The notes under the pieces are model-generated. The model did no database searches, had not been told where the DNA came from, and saw only the letters and a list, made by a program, of their open reading frames with translations. From Conoideocrella luteorostrata (Eukaryota > Ascomycota > Sordariomycetes > Hypocreales > Clavicipitaceae): 28,854 bases of DNA. Each line of letters starts with the position of its first letter. Position 1 is the first letter of the stretch. Position numbers and translations under genes: made by a program. Location: NCBI GenBank assembly GCA_032433595.1, contig JASWJB010000440.1, positions 1 to 28,854 on the forward strand, in the 5' to 3' direction. This document shows, one piece after another, positions 1-9,732 of this stretch.

Positions 1-1
1 G

Positions 2-53
2 GGAGGTCTTACTCGCCAAAGGGGGTGCACTCCCTTTGGCGAGAAAGACCTCC
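2..53. repeat. 52-bp imperfect palindrome at the left edge
   Basis: The two 26-base arms pair around the centre GTGCAC, with only two non-complementary pairs (positions 11/44 and 24/31). The core reads GGGGGTGCACTCCC. It has the same total length and a similar core as the perfect palindrome at 6707-6758, so both may be minimal remains of joined terminal inverted repeats. The element could extend to the left of the window. The pairing was read directly; the transposon interpretation is inference. Confidence 0.75.
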
Positions 54-221
54 ACTCTCATTGGCTGGTTTGCCCCACAAGTTGCTTAGCTAATTGTCAG
101 AGAATATCGTGTATTTCCGTAAATTCCGTTATCTCCTTTAAGCCCAATAGTTCCGATATTTCCTATTAGTCAGACTAGCGAGAATTCATTTATAAGAAGA
201 AGTCTAATTCGTCCTCAGAGT

Positions 222-279
222 AACTAAAAGACAAGGACAATTCCACTAACCAGACGTCCATAGCTGCTCACTCGTGACA
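222..279 (+). repeat. Terminal fragment of TGTCAC...GTGACA LTR family
   Basis: The stretch from the ACAAGGACAATTCCAC motif through the CATAGCTGCTCACTCGTGACA end repeats the last about 60 bases of the complete copy at 353-649. It ends 73 bases before that copy begins, so it is a truncated neighbour in the same orientation. It has no coding capacity. Confidence 0.6.
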
Positions 280-352
280 CCAATAAATTGGAATGTTAAG
301 GGCGCATACAATAGCCTGTACAACGAGCGTCCGCAGAGGACAGTATCCAAGG

Positions 353-649
353 TGTCACAGGAAACACACTCAACATCACCGAAAACGCACCATGCTGTCG
401 GAAACGTTCAACATTACCGCGCATCGCTGGAAGCGTTCAACATCGCTGGAAGCATTTAACATCGCCGGAAACGGACGATATCGCCGGAAGCTTACGATAT
501 CGTCGGAATCAATGGAATGAAATGAATCCAGAAGAAGAGGCATATCGCAGAGATAAATAGTAGTCAAATTCCCCGTCAATTTGATAGAAATCAAGGACAA
601 TCTTCCACTGTTTTAGAGACCCGACTTCCATAGCTGCTCACTTGTGACA
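353..649 (+). mobile_element. Solo LTR, TGTCAC...GTGACA family
   Basis: The 297-bp element starts TGTCACAGG and ends CTTGTGACA. It is flanked by CAAGG (348-352) and CAAGT (650-654), a 4-of-5 target-site duplication. The interior carries short tandem units built on GGAAGCGTTCAACATCGCT. An inverted copy with a perfect duplication lies at 6243-6596, and partial copies at 222-279, 7287-7475 and 9614-9707. A TG...CA terminus with a 5-bp duplication fits a solo LTR of a retrotransposon; a non-autonomous DNA element is the alternative. Small ORFs across it are not believed to be genes. Confidence 0.7.
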
Positions 650-676
650 CAAGTGGAAAATGGTCCAACGACATCG

Positions 677-814
677 TGTTGGATAACGGAGATAAAGGAG
701 GCATTGGGGATACATGCAGAAGAGGTATAAAAGGAAGCATTTCAAGGAATTAGAAGGGACAGATCTATCATCAGCAGCAGCATTACTGTCAATTCATACC
801 TGTTGCTTCCAACA
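677..814 (+). mobile_element. Probable short solo LTR
   Basis: The 138-bp element starts TGTTGGATAACGG and ends TGCTTCCAACA, with a TATAAAAGG box near the middle. The flanks CATCG and CATTA match at only three of five bases, so the target-site duplication is doubtful. Its internal text (AAGAGGTATAAAAGG...AAGCATTT) resembles the short-LTR copies at 5277 and 25491. Confidence 0.5.
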
Positions 815-1398
815 CATTAAATGCATCATTATCGTCACTGTCCCATCCCAAAGAGCTGGCAAAAATGGGAATTGGCGGTGTTGTACATGACACAACCATC
901 AATAATGCAATCAATACTCCAGCAAGCTACTCCATTACTACTGGGATAAGTGAAGAACAGTATACGCATAGCCTCTGTTGCGACAGCGCTTGAATGCATG
1001 CATTCGGGTTTGCATCGCCGTCATTTGGTTGTGTTGACAAGCAATCCGCCGCCCACGACAACCCTCAGATGAATGCACCACCCTTAGCCACATTTACGAA
1101 TAGACCCGCCAGCTTGAAAATGAACCGATGCTTGGTCTCTCTCTGTTCGGCACTCGAATTTCGTCTCTACCTATTTTGTTAAGTAAATTGAGTTTGAGTC
1201 GCTGCTTATGTGTCAGACAGTAGTATACGTAAATGCGTGTGCTTTGGTTTGCCAAAATGCGTTCTGATATATATGCAGTTCATTCCCTAGTTCACGGTCA
1301 TATAAAGCCGTTAAATTCATGACTATTTCTGCACGCAGTATGAAGTGCCTGTTCGCCTTATGGAATGCTACATTTTGCGAGCGTGCTGTTGGAGTCAG
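815..1398. other. Intergenic, no gene seen
   Basis: No reading frame here has a recognisable domain, splice pattern or homologous feel. The longest frame (994-1182) starts inside compositionally ordinary DNA and was not accepted. Confidence 0.5.
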
Positions 1399-1612
1399 TG
1401 CTGGAAGCACAAGGGCTTCTGTACGGGTATCGATACCGAAGGGTTTTGCTTGAAACAGTAGGTAAAACAAAGTATTCAATTCGTTCATAACTATCTAAAA
1501 GAGAAGAAGAGGAAGAGGGATGCCCACGAGCGCACCGTATGAAACATGCGCGCTAGGGTAGCTACCTGACCTTGTCCGTAATTGCTCGTACGCTTGACGA
1601 GGGACTCCAACA
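1399..1612 (-). mobile_element. Solo LTR, TGTTGGAATCCC...TTCCTACA family
   Basis: On the minus strand the 214-bp element starts TGTTGGAGTCCC and ends with GTGCTTCCAGCA. It is the same length as the well-delimited copy at 2282-2495 and shares the internal GGTATCGATACC palindrome, a purine-rich AGAAGAAGAGGAAGAG block and GAGCGC/GCGCGC motifs. No target-site duplication is visible (GTCAG versus TTTCT), so one end may have been rearranged. The termini are typical of fungal Ty1/copia-like LTRs, but no internal retrotransposon domain is present. Confidence 0.7.
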
Positions 1613-2281
1613 TTTCTAATATTAAAGCAACAGGGTAAAGGGGGAGCTATCGCGAGGGGCATTAGACACAAAGGCGGTGAAGAAAAGCTCTGAAAACAGG
1701 TCCTTTGACTGTACATCGTAATATCCCTACTTAATTCACGTACAACTTGTATCATGCATTATCGGCTGATAAGTTTGCTTCGTTTCGTGGATCACACCCT
1801 TATAGATGCTTACCCCGCTTCTCGTAAAATCGCAAAACGCAAATCCGAAAATTGATTTGGCGGAGGGTGGAGCGCGCGCGCCACTTTTGTTGCACGGCAC
1901 GCACGCGTCGAGTATCTAGTATGCTCGGATTAAATGATCAGCGCACACCGTTAGGGTAGAGCGCGCGCCCCTTTTCTCTAGCAGCAGAGGGGAACCCCCT
2001 CTCGGCATCATCATCATCAATTCAATTAACTATGCCTACCAATATCATCCAATCAGAGCCCTTGAATGCGATTCTCGTGCAACACCTTTTCTCTAGAGCA
2101 AAGGGAGTCCTCCCTGCAGTATCATCATCAATTGAATTATCTACTTCGTATGCCTGCCTGTAATATCCAATCAGACCCCTTGAATGCGACTACTGTGCAA
2201 GAGTATTCATACCCACTTTCGGTGGCGCAAGTTCGCTTGAAGTATAATTGGCTGTCAATACATGTAGACCCACATATTGTC
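1613..2281. other. Intergenic with CpG-rich patch, no gene seen
   Basis: Around 1860-1960 is a GCGCGCGC-rich patch that includes ACGCGT. It is followed by the 119-bp tandem duplication annotated separately. The frames at 2066-2332 and 2137-2349 overlap the duplication and the next LTR and are not credible genes. Confidence 0.45.
1968..2204 (+). repeat. Diverged tandem duplication of about 119 bp
   Basis: Two units (about 1968-2086 and 2087-2204) each begin CTTTTCTCTAG. Each passes through a small inverted core (AGGGGAACCCCCT, or AGGGAGTCCTCCCT), then ATCATCATCAATT and CCAATCAGA, and ends near CTTGAATGCGA...GTGCAA. The cores resemble those of the two 52-bp palindromes, suggesting a shared transposon-end origin. 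Confidence 0.6.
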
Positions 2282-2495
2282 TGTAGGAAGCACAGGGCTT
2301 CGGGTAGCCAGGGTATCAATGCCAGAAGGTGAAGCAAAATAATAAGCAAAATAATTCAATTCATCCGATCATATCTAAGAGAGCAAAAGAAGAGGAAGAG
2401 GAATGCTCCCGAGCGCGCCGTAGAAAAGAGGCGCGCTAGGTTGGCCACATGACCTTGTCTGCAATTGCTCGTAAGCTTGACATGGGATTCCAACA
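2282..2495 (-). mobile_element. Solo LTR with perfect 5-bp duplication (TGTTGG...CTACA family)
   Basis: The 214-bp element reads TGTTGGAATCCC to GTGCTTCCTACA on the minus strand. It is flanked by perfect copies of TTGTC at 2277-2281 and 2496-2500, which fixes both ends. This is the reference copy for the family, whose other copies lie at 1399, 9521, 14311, 22284, 24741 and 28095. The length, the TG...CA ends and the 5-bp duplication together indicate a solo LTR left by recombination of a retrotransposon. Confidence 0.85.
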
Positions 2496-2500
2496 TTGTC

Positions 2501-4709
2501 ATGTTTCACTTCTCAACGGTTAACCAGCATTGACCTTTCCCCACGAATATCAAGAGTCAGGCACCCATCGAATAGTATGCTATCGTTACCAAAGCACCAT
2601 GAGGACCTCTTAATTCGACAACCGGAAGGCATCTACTTGCTGCTTAAAAGTTAGTGCTTTCCGATAAGTGGCCATTGAAACTTACCCCGCGCATGAAGGA
2701 CATTCCGAGGCTGCCTGAGTAACTGAAAGCACGATACCGCACTTCGGACACTTCCAGGTGCCACCCATGATGATGATGACGAAGAAGAGAGGAGAAGGGG
2801 GTTATTAAGTAGATATATATAAGAGAAAATTATGTGAATACCGATAAGTCTTTCGCTCCCTGGGCAGAGTATGGAGAGGGTTAATGGTTTTTTATGACGG
2901 GAGAACCGTAACCATTTTATATTTGTAAATCAGCAAGGGAATAGCTAACAAAAACAGAACACTATTAGACCGATGCTTTATGTAAAAGACCCACAGCTAA
3001 ACAACTACTTTCTATTCCGTGGCTTACCGCTGCTCTTGGTGCTTTCACGTCGTGAGCCACTATCCAATGCACGAGATTGTACACGTGTGTAGATGACGAC
3101 ATATGCGGGCTGATGATAGGATATACACCGAGATTTCAGCTCTATGTGGCTAAATAAGTGCTATTAGCTACGTAATTATTTAGGCTTCTAGCCTCCAAAA
3201 GCAAGTAGTATTCGCGTATCTTTACTATTCAAAGTTAGCTTCGATGAGTTGTGAATGCAGTTATAGCGAATTGCAGCCGGCATATATGATTTGCCCGCTT
3301 GCATATGATACATCTGCGTGAGGTTAACAATTTATCAGCAGTAGTCGCAAAATTCGGCAAAAGATAATTATCTACACCAGTAGCGTGAATAATGCATTTT
3401 TTGTATCGTATAACAAGTTAGCATGCCGCTACTCGGTCAGAAGGAGATGCGTATGTTTCTTAGGTATGCGCATGAAGTGCAGATTAGTTAGCTTTTGTGA
3501 AGAAAATAGTAGCGTTAAGCAAGAAAAAGAGGCAGGACATACTTTATGCCATGTAGATGTAACATTCCGAGACACGCGATAGTATACAAACCAATAGTCC
3601 ATGTAGTCCGTAATCTCGTATCTTAGTGTTTTCACATTAAGATGCGCTCAATAGTCACTCGTGGGGCTACCAAGTCGCTTTGTCAGTTCTCATGCTTACT
3701 TGCACTATGGATGTGCGCTTAACACGATACTATAGGTGCGTAACTCTAACTCTTCTAGTCCGGTGCGCTATTTGTTGGCGAGTGATGGCACATAACCAAT
3801 CAGGAGGGTCATGACGCGTCTACACAATAACATATATAGCACAAAAATTTACGCAATCACTCGTGTTATCGTATTTTGGCACACCACGTCAAATATGATT
3901 TGTTAGAGCGCTCTCCTCTTATCTCACCGATATAATTTACTGGCCCGGGATGAGGGAAATGGGTGCATCTTTCACCCACCACACTATTTCAGCAAGGGTT
4001 GTAAGCTCCACTGACGTGGCTCGTGGGCAGCTCGTGGGCACTTTCTTGTAACGCACCTCAGGATGATATATCCATAACTCGACAGAATACCCAATCTCCC
4101 GATTTTTTAGCTGTGACTATCTACTCCGCGAGTTGTTGTGTTTCGGACTTTCCAACAAGAGTCGCCACGCTCTTTGGCAGCCTTTGTATTCAGAAATGCC
4201 TGAATTAACCGCTAGCGAACCGTAAAATTACACACCCACATCAAGCAGCGCCAACTAGTTTATGACCTGCCATTGATACTATTACATAGCGACCAACTAG
4301 TCAATCTAGTGTGACAAGAGTGTCTGCCTACATCCCTGCAAGCCACTGCCCATAGCATCTGCTTGTAACCTCATCTAATTCTACAAATTAGCCGCTTTAC
4401 GCGACAAAAGCTAGCTATCTTAACGCATCCGCGGCAGCAAATTCCGTTCTAAGCAGCTGTCAATGCCTATCTGGCAGCAATAGTTGTTTCTCATGCCTTT
4501 AATAAAATAAGGCAGTTGAGAGTTCCAAGAAATAGAAGATAAATAGGAAAGCGCAAGTCTCTGGATTAACTCCTCATAGGAGTTTGTGTCCTGGAGATTT
4601 TGCGCCTCAAGAACGGTAATTTGAGTCATTGTGGGGGCTCTGGAGCACATTGATCTGCGCCAACGCCAGTGTATCTCAGAAAACCGCTCGGTGGCGTAAG
4701 GTTTCTTGG
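2501..4709. other. Gene-free stretch
   Basis: About 2.2 kb with only short scattered frames (the longest is 100 codons, 4420-4722, minus strand, starting inside the adjacent LTR). None shows a signal peptide, domain motif or consistent splice sites. A long simple block GATGATGATGACGAAG lies near 2768. Nothing else was recognised. Confidence 0.5.
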
Positions 4710-4935
4710 TGTTGGATAACACGCGTGTGTGAGTGGATATGTGGATACACGGCCAATGAGAGAATCGATACGTGGCCTCTGGGCCTAAGGTAGAAATCTA
4801 ATACCGGCGTGTCTTAGATTGTAGAGGGATTTGGACAGGGCCGTCGGACGAGGAAATATTTCCTCAGCAATCACTGTGGCACAGGTCTTCCCATAAATGC
4901 AGATCAATTTAAAGCCCCTTCTTATCAATTCACCA
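4710..4935 (+). mobile_element. Solo LTR, GT-rich TGTTGGAT family
   Basis: The element starts TGTTGGATAACACGCGTGTG and ends near CAATTCACCA. It is flanked by CTTGG (4705-4709) and CTTGA (4936-4940), a 4-of-5 duplication. The family signature GTGGATATGTGGATACACGG, CTCTGGGCC, a TAGAGGGATTTGGAC segment and CCGTCGGACGAGG are all present. A perfect 16-bp palindrome GAGGAAATATTTCCTC sits at 4850-4865. Sister copies are at 6994, 10328 and 16486. Confidence 0.7.
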
Positions 4936-5276
4936 CTTGAACCTCAGCTGAGCAGTAGGCACATTATCGAAAGCTCGGGTTTGCTGCGGAGATCTCATTC
5001 ATGTTACGGATTTAAATAGTGCACATGAGTGGCTATTTGATGATTTTCGCATTGAGTTGATATTAGCATCTCCTCTAGAGTACTATTTCTTAAACAATGT
5101 CTCCTACCTCTAAGCCTCTGTCCGCCAATTTTCTGTGGTTCACTGGTCTGAACCCGGCTTAGCATTTTTATTATCTTTTTGCCTCTTCTCTCTCCTTTCA
5201 GTAGCTAATCCAGAAGACTTTTGCTACAGAAATTTACTTCATGAGATTCCAAATACATTTATAGCTGCGCTGGTGT

Positions 5277-5420
5277 TGTCGGAAGCGACAGTATGAAAGT
5301 GCATTAGAAGCGAAAATAATAAGCATATAGATTAATGAATATTGATGATAATGATTGATGATATTCTTGCCCTTCCAATTCCCGTCCAAATGCTTCCTCT
5401 TATGCCTGCTTTGCTTCCTG
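5277..5420 (+). repeat. Short-LTR family fragment (TGTCGGAAGCGACA end)
   Basis: This starts TGTCGGAAGCGACA and matches, in inverted orientation, 25491-25636 through the blocks ATGAATATTGATGA, CCCTTCCAATTCCCGTCC and ATGCCTGCTTT. The far end is not delimited. Downstream, CCCGCATTATTGACC occurs twice (near 5443 and 5501), a further small duplication. Confidence 0.6.
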
Positions 5421-5681
5421 CCTCCGATATCTCGTACTTATCCCCGCATTATTGACCTTTCCGAGGTCATGACTATATTCCTCCGTTATATTCAATAGCC
5501 TTCCGCATTATTGACCATCTTATACGACAGGTGTACACCCTGGGAAAACAATAGACTCGCCTAAGTCTAAATTTTCGGGGGTAGGCTTAGGGACTACTAT
5601 GTGTTTAATGTGTTTAATGCTAACGGATCTTGGTTCGTCCTCTTTATACAACTTGTTAAATATGCTCCAAGCTATATTAGG

Positions 5682-6074
5682 CTATATCGTATCCAGAAAG
5701 TCAAAACAGTGATACTTCCGACAGGCTCGAATCAAAAATCGTTCAAACTTGTTGACTTCATTTGCATTTATAAACACCACGATACCTTGCTGACCAGTGG
5801 ATCCATCAAAAAAGCTATTCACAGTTGAGAGGCTAACGTGGTGATACTCCTTCCTAGTCTTATAGCTATGGGTGAGCTTTGGCTTTTCGAAATCATCGAA
5901 CACAACTATACTATTCTCATTAATGCCGTACACAAGATTCACAAACTCCTTATCTATAAGAGAGTTAATGTTGAACCAATATAAGGGCTTGCTTAGCTTT
6001 GCCGCGATCATTATTAGGGTTTGACTCTTACCCGTCCCCCGTGCTCCTCCGAGCAGGATTCCTTTTCGTTGAAA
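5682..6074 (-). pseudogene. AAA-type ATPase fragment, BCS1-like
   Basis: On the minus strand an open frame runs from a stop at 6075-6077 to a stop at 5682. It encodes a Walker A loop, GARGTGKS (6024-6047). Then come a Walker B-like strand VVFDDFE, the segment LSTVNSFFDGSTG that matches the region after Walker B in mitochondrial BCS1-type AAA proteins, a sensor-1-like VVFINANE and an arginine-rich end. BCS1 proteins are around 400-500 residues with an N-terminal membrane-targeting domain; only about 130 residues of the ATPase core remain. A coding-like continuation in another frame precedes the first stop, and BCS1-like residues continue after the last one. I therefore call it a decayed fragment, though an undetected intron cannot be excluded. 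Confidence 0.55.
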
Positions 6075-6242
6075 TCAAGCCGCTTGGCCAAATCTAGCTA
6101 CGTCAGTGGGTACAGCTCCGACGAGGAAAAAAACACAGCTCCGAATATCACGACCCCGAGATTACCTGAGTAATGCTGGGGCATCTATAGGAGGCCACGT
6201 TCCTTGTATTTCATACTGCAGAGGCTTGATGCGATGAAACGC

Positions 6243-6596
6243 TGTCACAAGTGAGCAGCTATGGAAGTCGGTCTCTAAGGCAGTGGAAAAATGTCCTTGA
6301 TTTCTATCAAATTGACGGGAATTCGGCTGCTATTTATCTCTACGATATCCCTCTTCTCGTGCATTTATTCCATTCCATTGATTCTGACGATATCGTCGAT
6401 ATCGTCCGTTTCCGGTGATGTTGAATTCCTCGTGCGGGGCGCATTCCTCGGCATCGTTCAATTTTGACGATATTGAATGCTTCCGGTCGTACGATTCTGT
6501 TGAATTTGAACGCTTTCGACGATGTTGAATAATTCCGGTCGCATTGTGTGTTTTCGGTGATATTGAGTGCAATATTGTGGAATGCTTCCTGTGACA
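6243..6596 (-). mobile_element. Solo LTR with perfect 5-bp duplication (TGTCAC...GTGACA family)
   Basis: The 354-bp element starts TGTCACAAG and ends CCTGTGACA. It is flanked by perfect copies of AACGC at 6238-6242 and 6597-6601. It is an inverted copy of 353-649 and is longer, because an internal array of short units around TTCCGGTGATGTTGAAT is expanded. The exact duplication supports genuine insertion. Overlapping frames of 75-85 codons arise from the repeat units and are not genes. Confidence 0.82.
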
Positions 6597-6706
6597 AACG
6601 CGGTCACCAAAGCGAAGTGTATAGTGCTAATCATTTCGACATTTGCCCGCATGAGGAATACCAGCTCTGTGTTTAAAAGCTCGTGAACCCATGGGCTCTG
6701 CTGCAA

Positions 6707-6758
6707 CGAGCGCACGGGCCACTAAGGGAGTCGACTCCCTTAGTGGCCCGTGCGCTCG
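6707..6758. repeat. Perfect 52-bp palindrome with no spacer
   Basis: Each 26-base arm is exactly the reverse complement of the other around TCGA (6731-6734), and pairing stops at 6706/6759. The core is AAGGGAGTCGACTCCCTT. The same CACGGGCCACTA string appears once more near 9483-9494, implying a dispersed element end. It may be two terminal inverted repeats joined with no interior. Confidence 0.85.
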
Positions 6759-6825
6759 CCAGGCAAATGGCACACCACCAAGACGTCTCGAAAGACGGAC
6801 TAAGACAGTTCTTAATTAGATATTT

Positions 6826-6950
6826 TGCGTTATGTGCTTTTAAAAGCACTCAAGAGCAACTTACAACAGTAGAAATCGGCAGAAATATAAGGATTCAATT
6901 TGAATAGATGATTGTGATAACGATGATGATGAAAAGTGATGAAGATCCTG
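6826..6950 (+). repeat. Dispersed repeat, TTATGTGC...CAACAGTGGAAATCGGCAG family
   Basis: The stretch shares GCGTTATGTGC, AAGAGCAAC and ACAGTAGAAATCGGCAGAA with copies starting near 15988 and 18561. The three copies occur in the same orientation with similar spacing. No coding potential was accepted. Confidence 0.6.
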
Positions 6951-6993
6951 ACCGCTCTGAAGAGCCCTGAAAGTCTCTTTGTCAACCGCAATC

Positions 6994-7269
6994 TGTTGGA
7001 ATTGATAGGAGGGGTTCAAATTTGTTTGCATTCATGGGATGAGCTGTGTTACTGTGATGATGGAGGAAGGATTCCTCGTCTGACGGTCCCGTCCAAATCC
7101 CCCTACAAACACCCCTGCAATCTAGGACACGCCTGTCCTGAATTCCTGCCTTAGGCCCAGAGGCCACGTCACCTTTCTCTCACAGCCCGTGTATCCACAT
7201 ATCCATCCACACACACACACGTGTAATCCAACACATATACACTCACACACACACGCGCGTAATCCAATA
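6994..7269 (-). mobile_element. Solo LTR with perfect 5-bp duplication (GT-rich family)
   Basis: The top strand starts TGTTGGAATTG and ends GCGTAATCCAATA, flanked by perfect CAATC copies at 6989-6993 and 7270-7274. It is an inverted copy of the family at 4710, 10328 and 16486. The CA/CG microsatellite (about 7207-7259) is duplicated compared with its relatives. The terminal base pattern, TATTGG in place of TGTTGG on the minus strand, fits one C-to-T change. Confidence 0.8.
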
Positions 7270-7286
7270 CAATCACGTAGCAACCA

Positions 7287-7475
7287 GTGGAATTCAACAA
7301 TATCAGAAGAAATTCCGGAAATATACAATATCTCCGAAAGCAATAAAATAGATGAATGCGAAAGAAGCACCCTAAAGAGAGATAACTAGCAGTCAAATTC
7401 CCTTCTCAATTAGGTAAAAATCAAGGATAATTTTTTCCACTGTATCAGAAGGTCATAGTTGCTCACATCGTGACA
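7287..7475 (+). repeat. Truncated TGTCAC...GTGACA LTR
   Basis: The right end (GCAGTCAAATTCCC..., ATCAAGGATAAT, TTGCTCACATCGTGACA) aligns with the last half of 353-649. The left half is missing and begins just after the 5-bp duplication of the GT-rich LTR, so this copy was probably broken before or by neighbouring insertion. Confidence 0.6.
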
Positions 7476-9520
7476 CTCTTATTTATAGCACCCCTCTTCC
7501 TTCTATCGATGTCTTATGCCTATCTCGCACTGCCTCGTTATCCGAGGTATCGCTTCACTTTCCGATATCCGAGAGTTACGTCTAGCTATCTACGGCACTG
7601 ATCATCCTAACAGGAGCTATTCTCGTCTCAGCAATTATACGTATGCCGTTTTTATCTATAGATTTAAAGGTCTCGCCGGTCTCCTTAGGCACCTGCTCCG
7701 TGCTTCCTATTGTGCTTAACGAACAATATCCTTTCAACCCTTTTTCCAGATTCACCCACCGATATTGTTTCCTGTAGAAAATAACGGCAATTTCGCTAAA
7801 TTTCGAGTCGATCTTTGCAGCTGAAAGACTAAACCAGTGTAGATAGTACGCAGTAGCATTCCTGCATGTCGCACGCTAAAGCTCTGGGAGGCGATATCTG
7901 TTGGTGCAGCCGCGGCTTGTGTTGGTTGCATTACCCCTGCTAGTTTATGTTGGCTGGCAAAGTCCGCAAGACCGAGCTGCAACATGGCGCTGCCTATGGT
8001 TGCTGACTGTATAGGGGTTCGGGCTCGCTACATCTCAGCAAAGTTAGTAAACAATATTTGGTCCTCTGAGTAGGGAACAGATTTCGACTTTCCGGACAAA
8101 GTGCCACTAAAACCGATTAACAATTTAAAAATGATGGATAGCCGCGGGTTATGTTGGAGACCCCCAGGTGACCTCTCTAGCTTTGCTCGTGACAATTCAA
8201 TCAACCCCTCCATGATCGTCAGAGCGATTTTAAAATCTTGCCCGCGATGTGCTCAGAGTGGGGTTCAAGTCGAAATTATTTCACACGTACCCTGCATTAA
8301 CCAATTACCACAGTAGACGCCGTCATTTGGAGACCTTCCGGTCCTTTTTTTTTTTTTTGGTGGCTAAGACCTGCATATGATGGATCGCTTTTGGAACCGC
8401 GGCATATCCTGGTGGAGGTGTACATAAGTGTGGTAGTCGTGAGCTGATGACCACTGTACTCAAGGGTTACATTCGGCGTGACAGAGTCCGTACCTCAGCT
8501 GGGGTTGCACATATGAGATGACATATTGGAATGCTTGGTCATTGGAGGAATTGCGGAGAGAAATACTTGAAGGGTGTGTATCCCTTGGCGGTCGCCAAGC
8601 AATATGCAGGCTGAGGATCCAATTGTAATTGCATGCTGAAGTACTATAGTGGGCCAAAGCGCTTCGAGGGCTAAAAAATAACAAACGGGGGTAATCACCA
8701 TTTAGGTAGACATGACCACGTTTGTATCAGAACTCATGATAGCCACTTACGATCATGGTACCTACGTAACCACATACGTTTTAGGGGCTGTGTTTGGCTA
8801 ATCATATGCACGCGCAGCAGCGGAAGGCCGAACACAACGGGCAGAGCTCCAGGATCAAAACTCAGCGGTTGTATTTTAGCAACTCCGCTCTTATCTTCTC
8901 CAAGTTCAAATGTGGCGTAATTAAACGGCTCCACAGCAACTTGATCTGAAATACTGATAGGGTACGCTGAATGCCGTCTGTGGCGAAGCGCCAACTTCAT
9001 GTGTGTGTCAACCTACAGTAAAAAGTCCGTGTTAAGTCACGGAAGAGAGTCGCACGTATAGCGCGTAATGTTGACCCCCTGGATGGATTATCTCTTCCCG
9101 CCGTCTATTAAAAGGCAAACAAATCCCTAGATTACAGGGCATCAGAAAACCGCTAGCGCTCTAAGTTTTTTCATTTAATTCCCACTGCGCAAAGACTATA
9201 GGCATAACACTGTAGGTAATTAGGTCGCCAGAGTCCGATCATGAAGTACTCTCGGGACACGTTCCAGAGCTTCCGAAAGCTCTGGAGAGACGTCGAGCTA
9301 CGCGGATGAGAGGCTGCCGTGGGGGGTACCAAGGGTGAAGATGATGAGGATGAGCCTTGCCACAAATGACTGTATGATAATGGATTGGCTTTTGTAAATA
9401 TGATCCGTCAGCCCGAGATAACGCCTCGCAAAATTGTCCCTCGCGGTTGGGATGGTAAAGCCGAGTTGGATGGCATGCGGGCACGGGCCACTATTACAGT
9501 GCACGCAGACAAGGATTAGG
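7476..9520. other. Gene-poor stretch with one shared repeat segment
   Basis: Positions 7487-7640 share TTATAGCACC, CTTCCTTC, CGGCACTGATCATCCT and ACAGGAGCTATT with 18727-18870. Several 60-90-codon minus-strand frames exist (7752-7985, 8028-8213, 8734-9000). The last contains a GLPLLR segment loosely like aspartic protease C-termini, but nothing firm. A poly-T run lies at about 8345-8359. I support no gene here. Confidence 0.4.
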
Positions 9521-9612
9521 CAGCCCCCGAGCGCGCTGCATAAGTGAGGCGCGCTGGATGGCCACGGGACCCTGTCCGCAATTGCTCGTACGCTCGACGA
9601 GGGATTCCAACA
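9521..9612 (-). repeat. Truncated solo LTR (TGTTGG...CTACA family)
   Basis: About 92 bases carry the first part of the LTR (minus strand TGTTGGAATCCCTCGTC, GCAATTGC, GGCGCGC...GAGCGCGC) and stop before the AG-rich middle. The broken side abuts a GTGCACGCAGACAAGG segment. The other side abuts a fragment of the TGTCAC family at 9614, so two families meet here. Confidence 0.65.
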
Positions 9613-9613
9613 A

Positions 9614-9707
9614 AAAGAGATAAATAGCAGTCAAATTCCCTGTCAAACATCAAGGACAATTTTCCGCTGCAAAACATCAGATGATTCGTAGCTGCCACAT
9701 GGTGACA
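9614..9707 (+). repeat. Terminal fragment of TGTCAC...GTGACA LTR family
   Basis: AGATAAATAGCAGTCAAATT, ATCAAGGACAATTTTCC and the end CACATGGTGACA align with the last about 100 bases of 353-649. Confidence 0.6.
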
Positions 9708-9732
9708 AGGCCTCGGTAGTAATTGCTCATGC

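Noticed and set aside
4420..4722. 100-codon minus-strand frame
   Set aside because: It begins inside the LTR at 4710 and has no recognisable motif.
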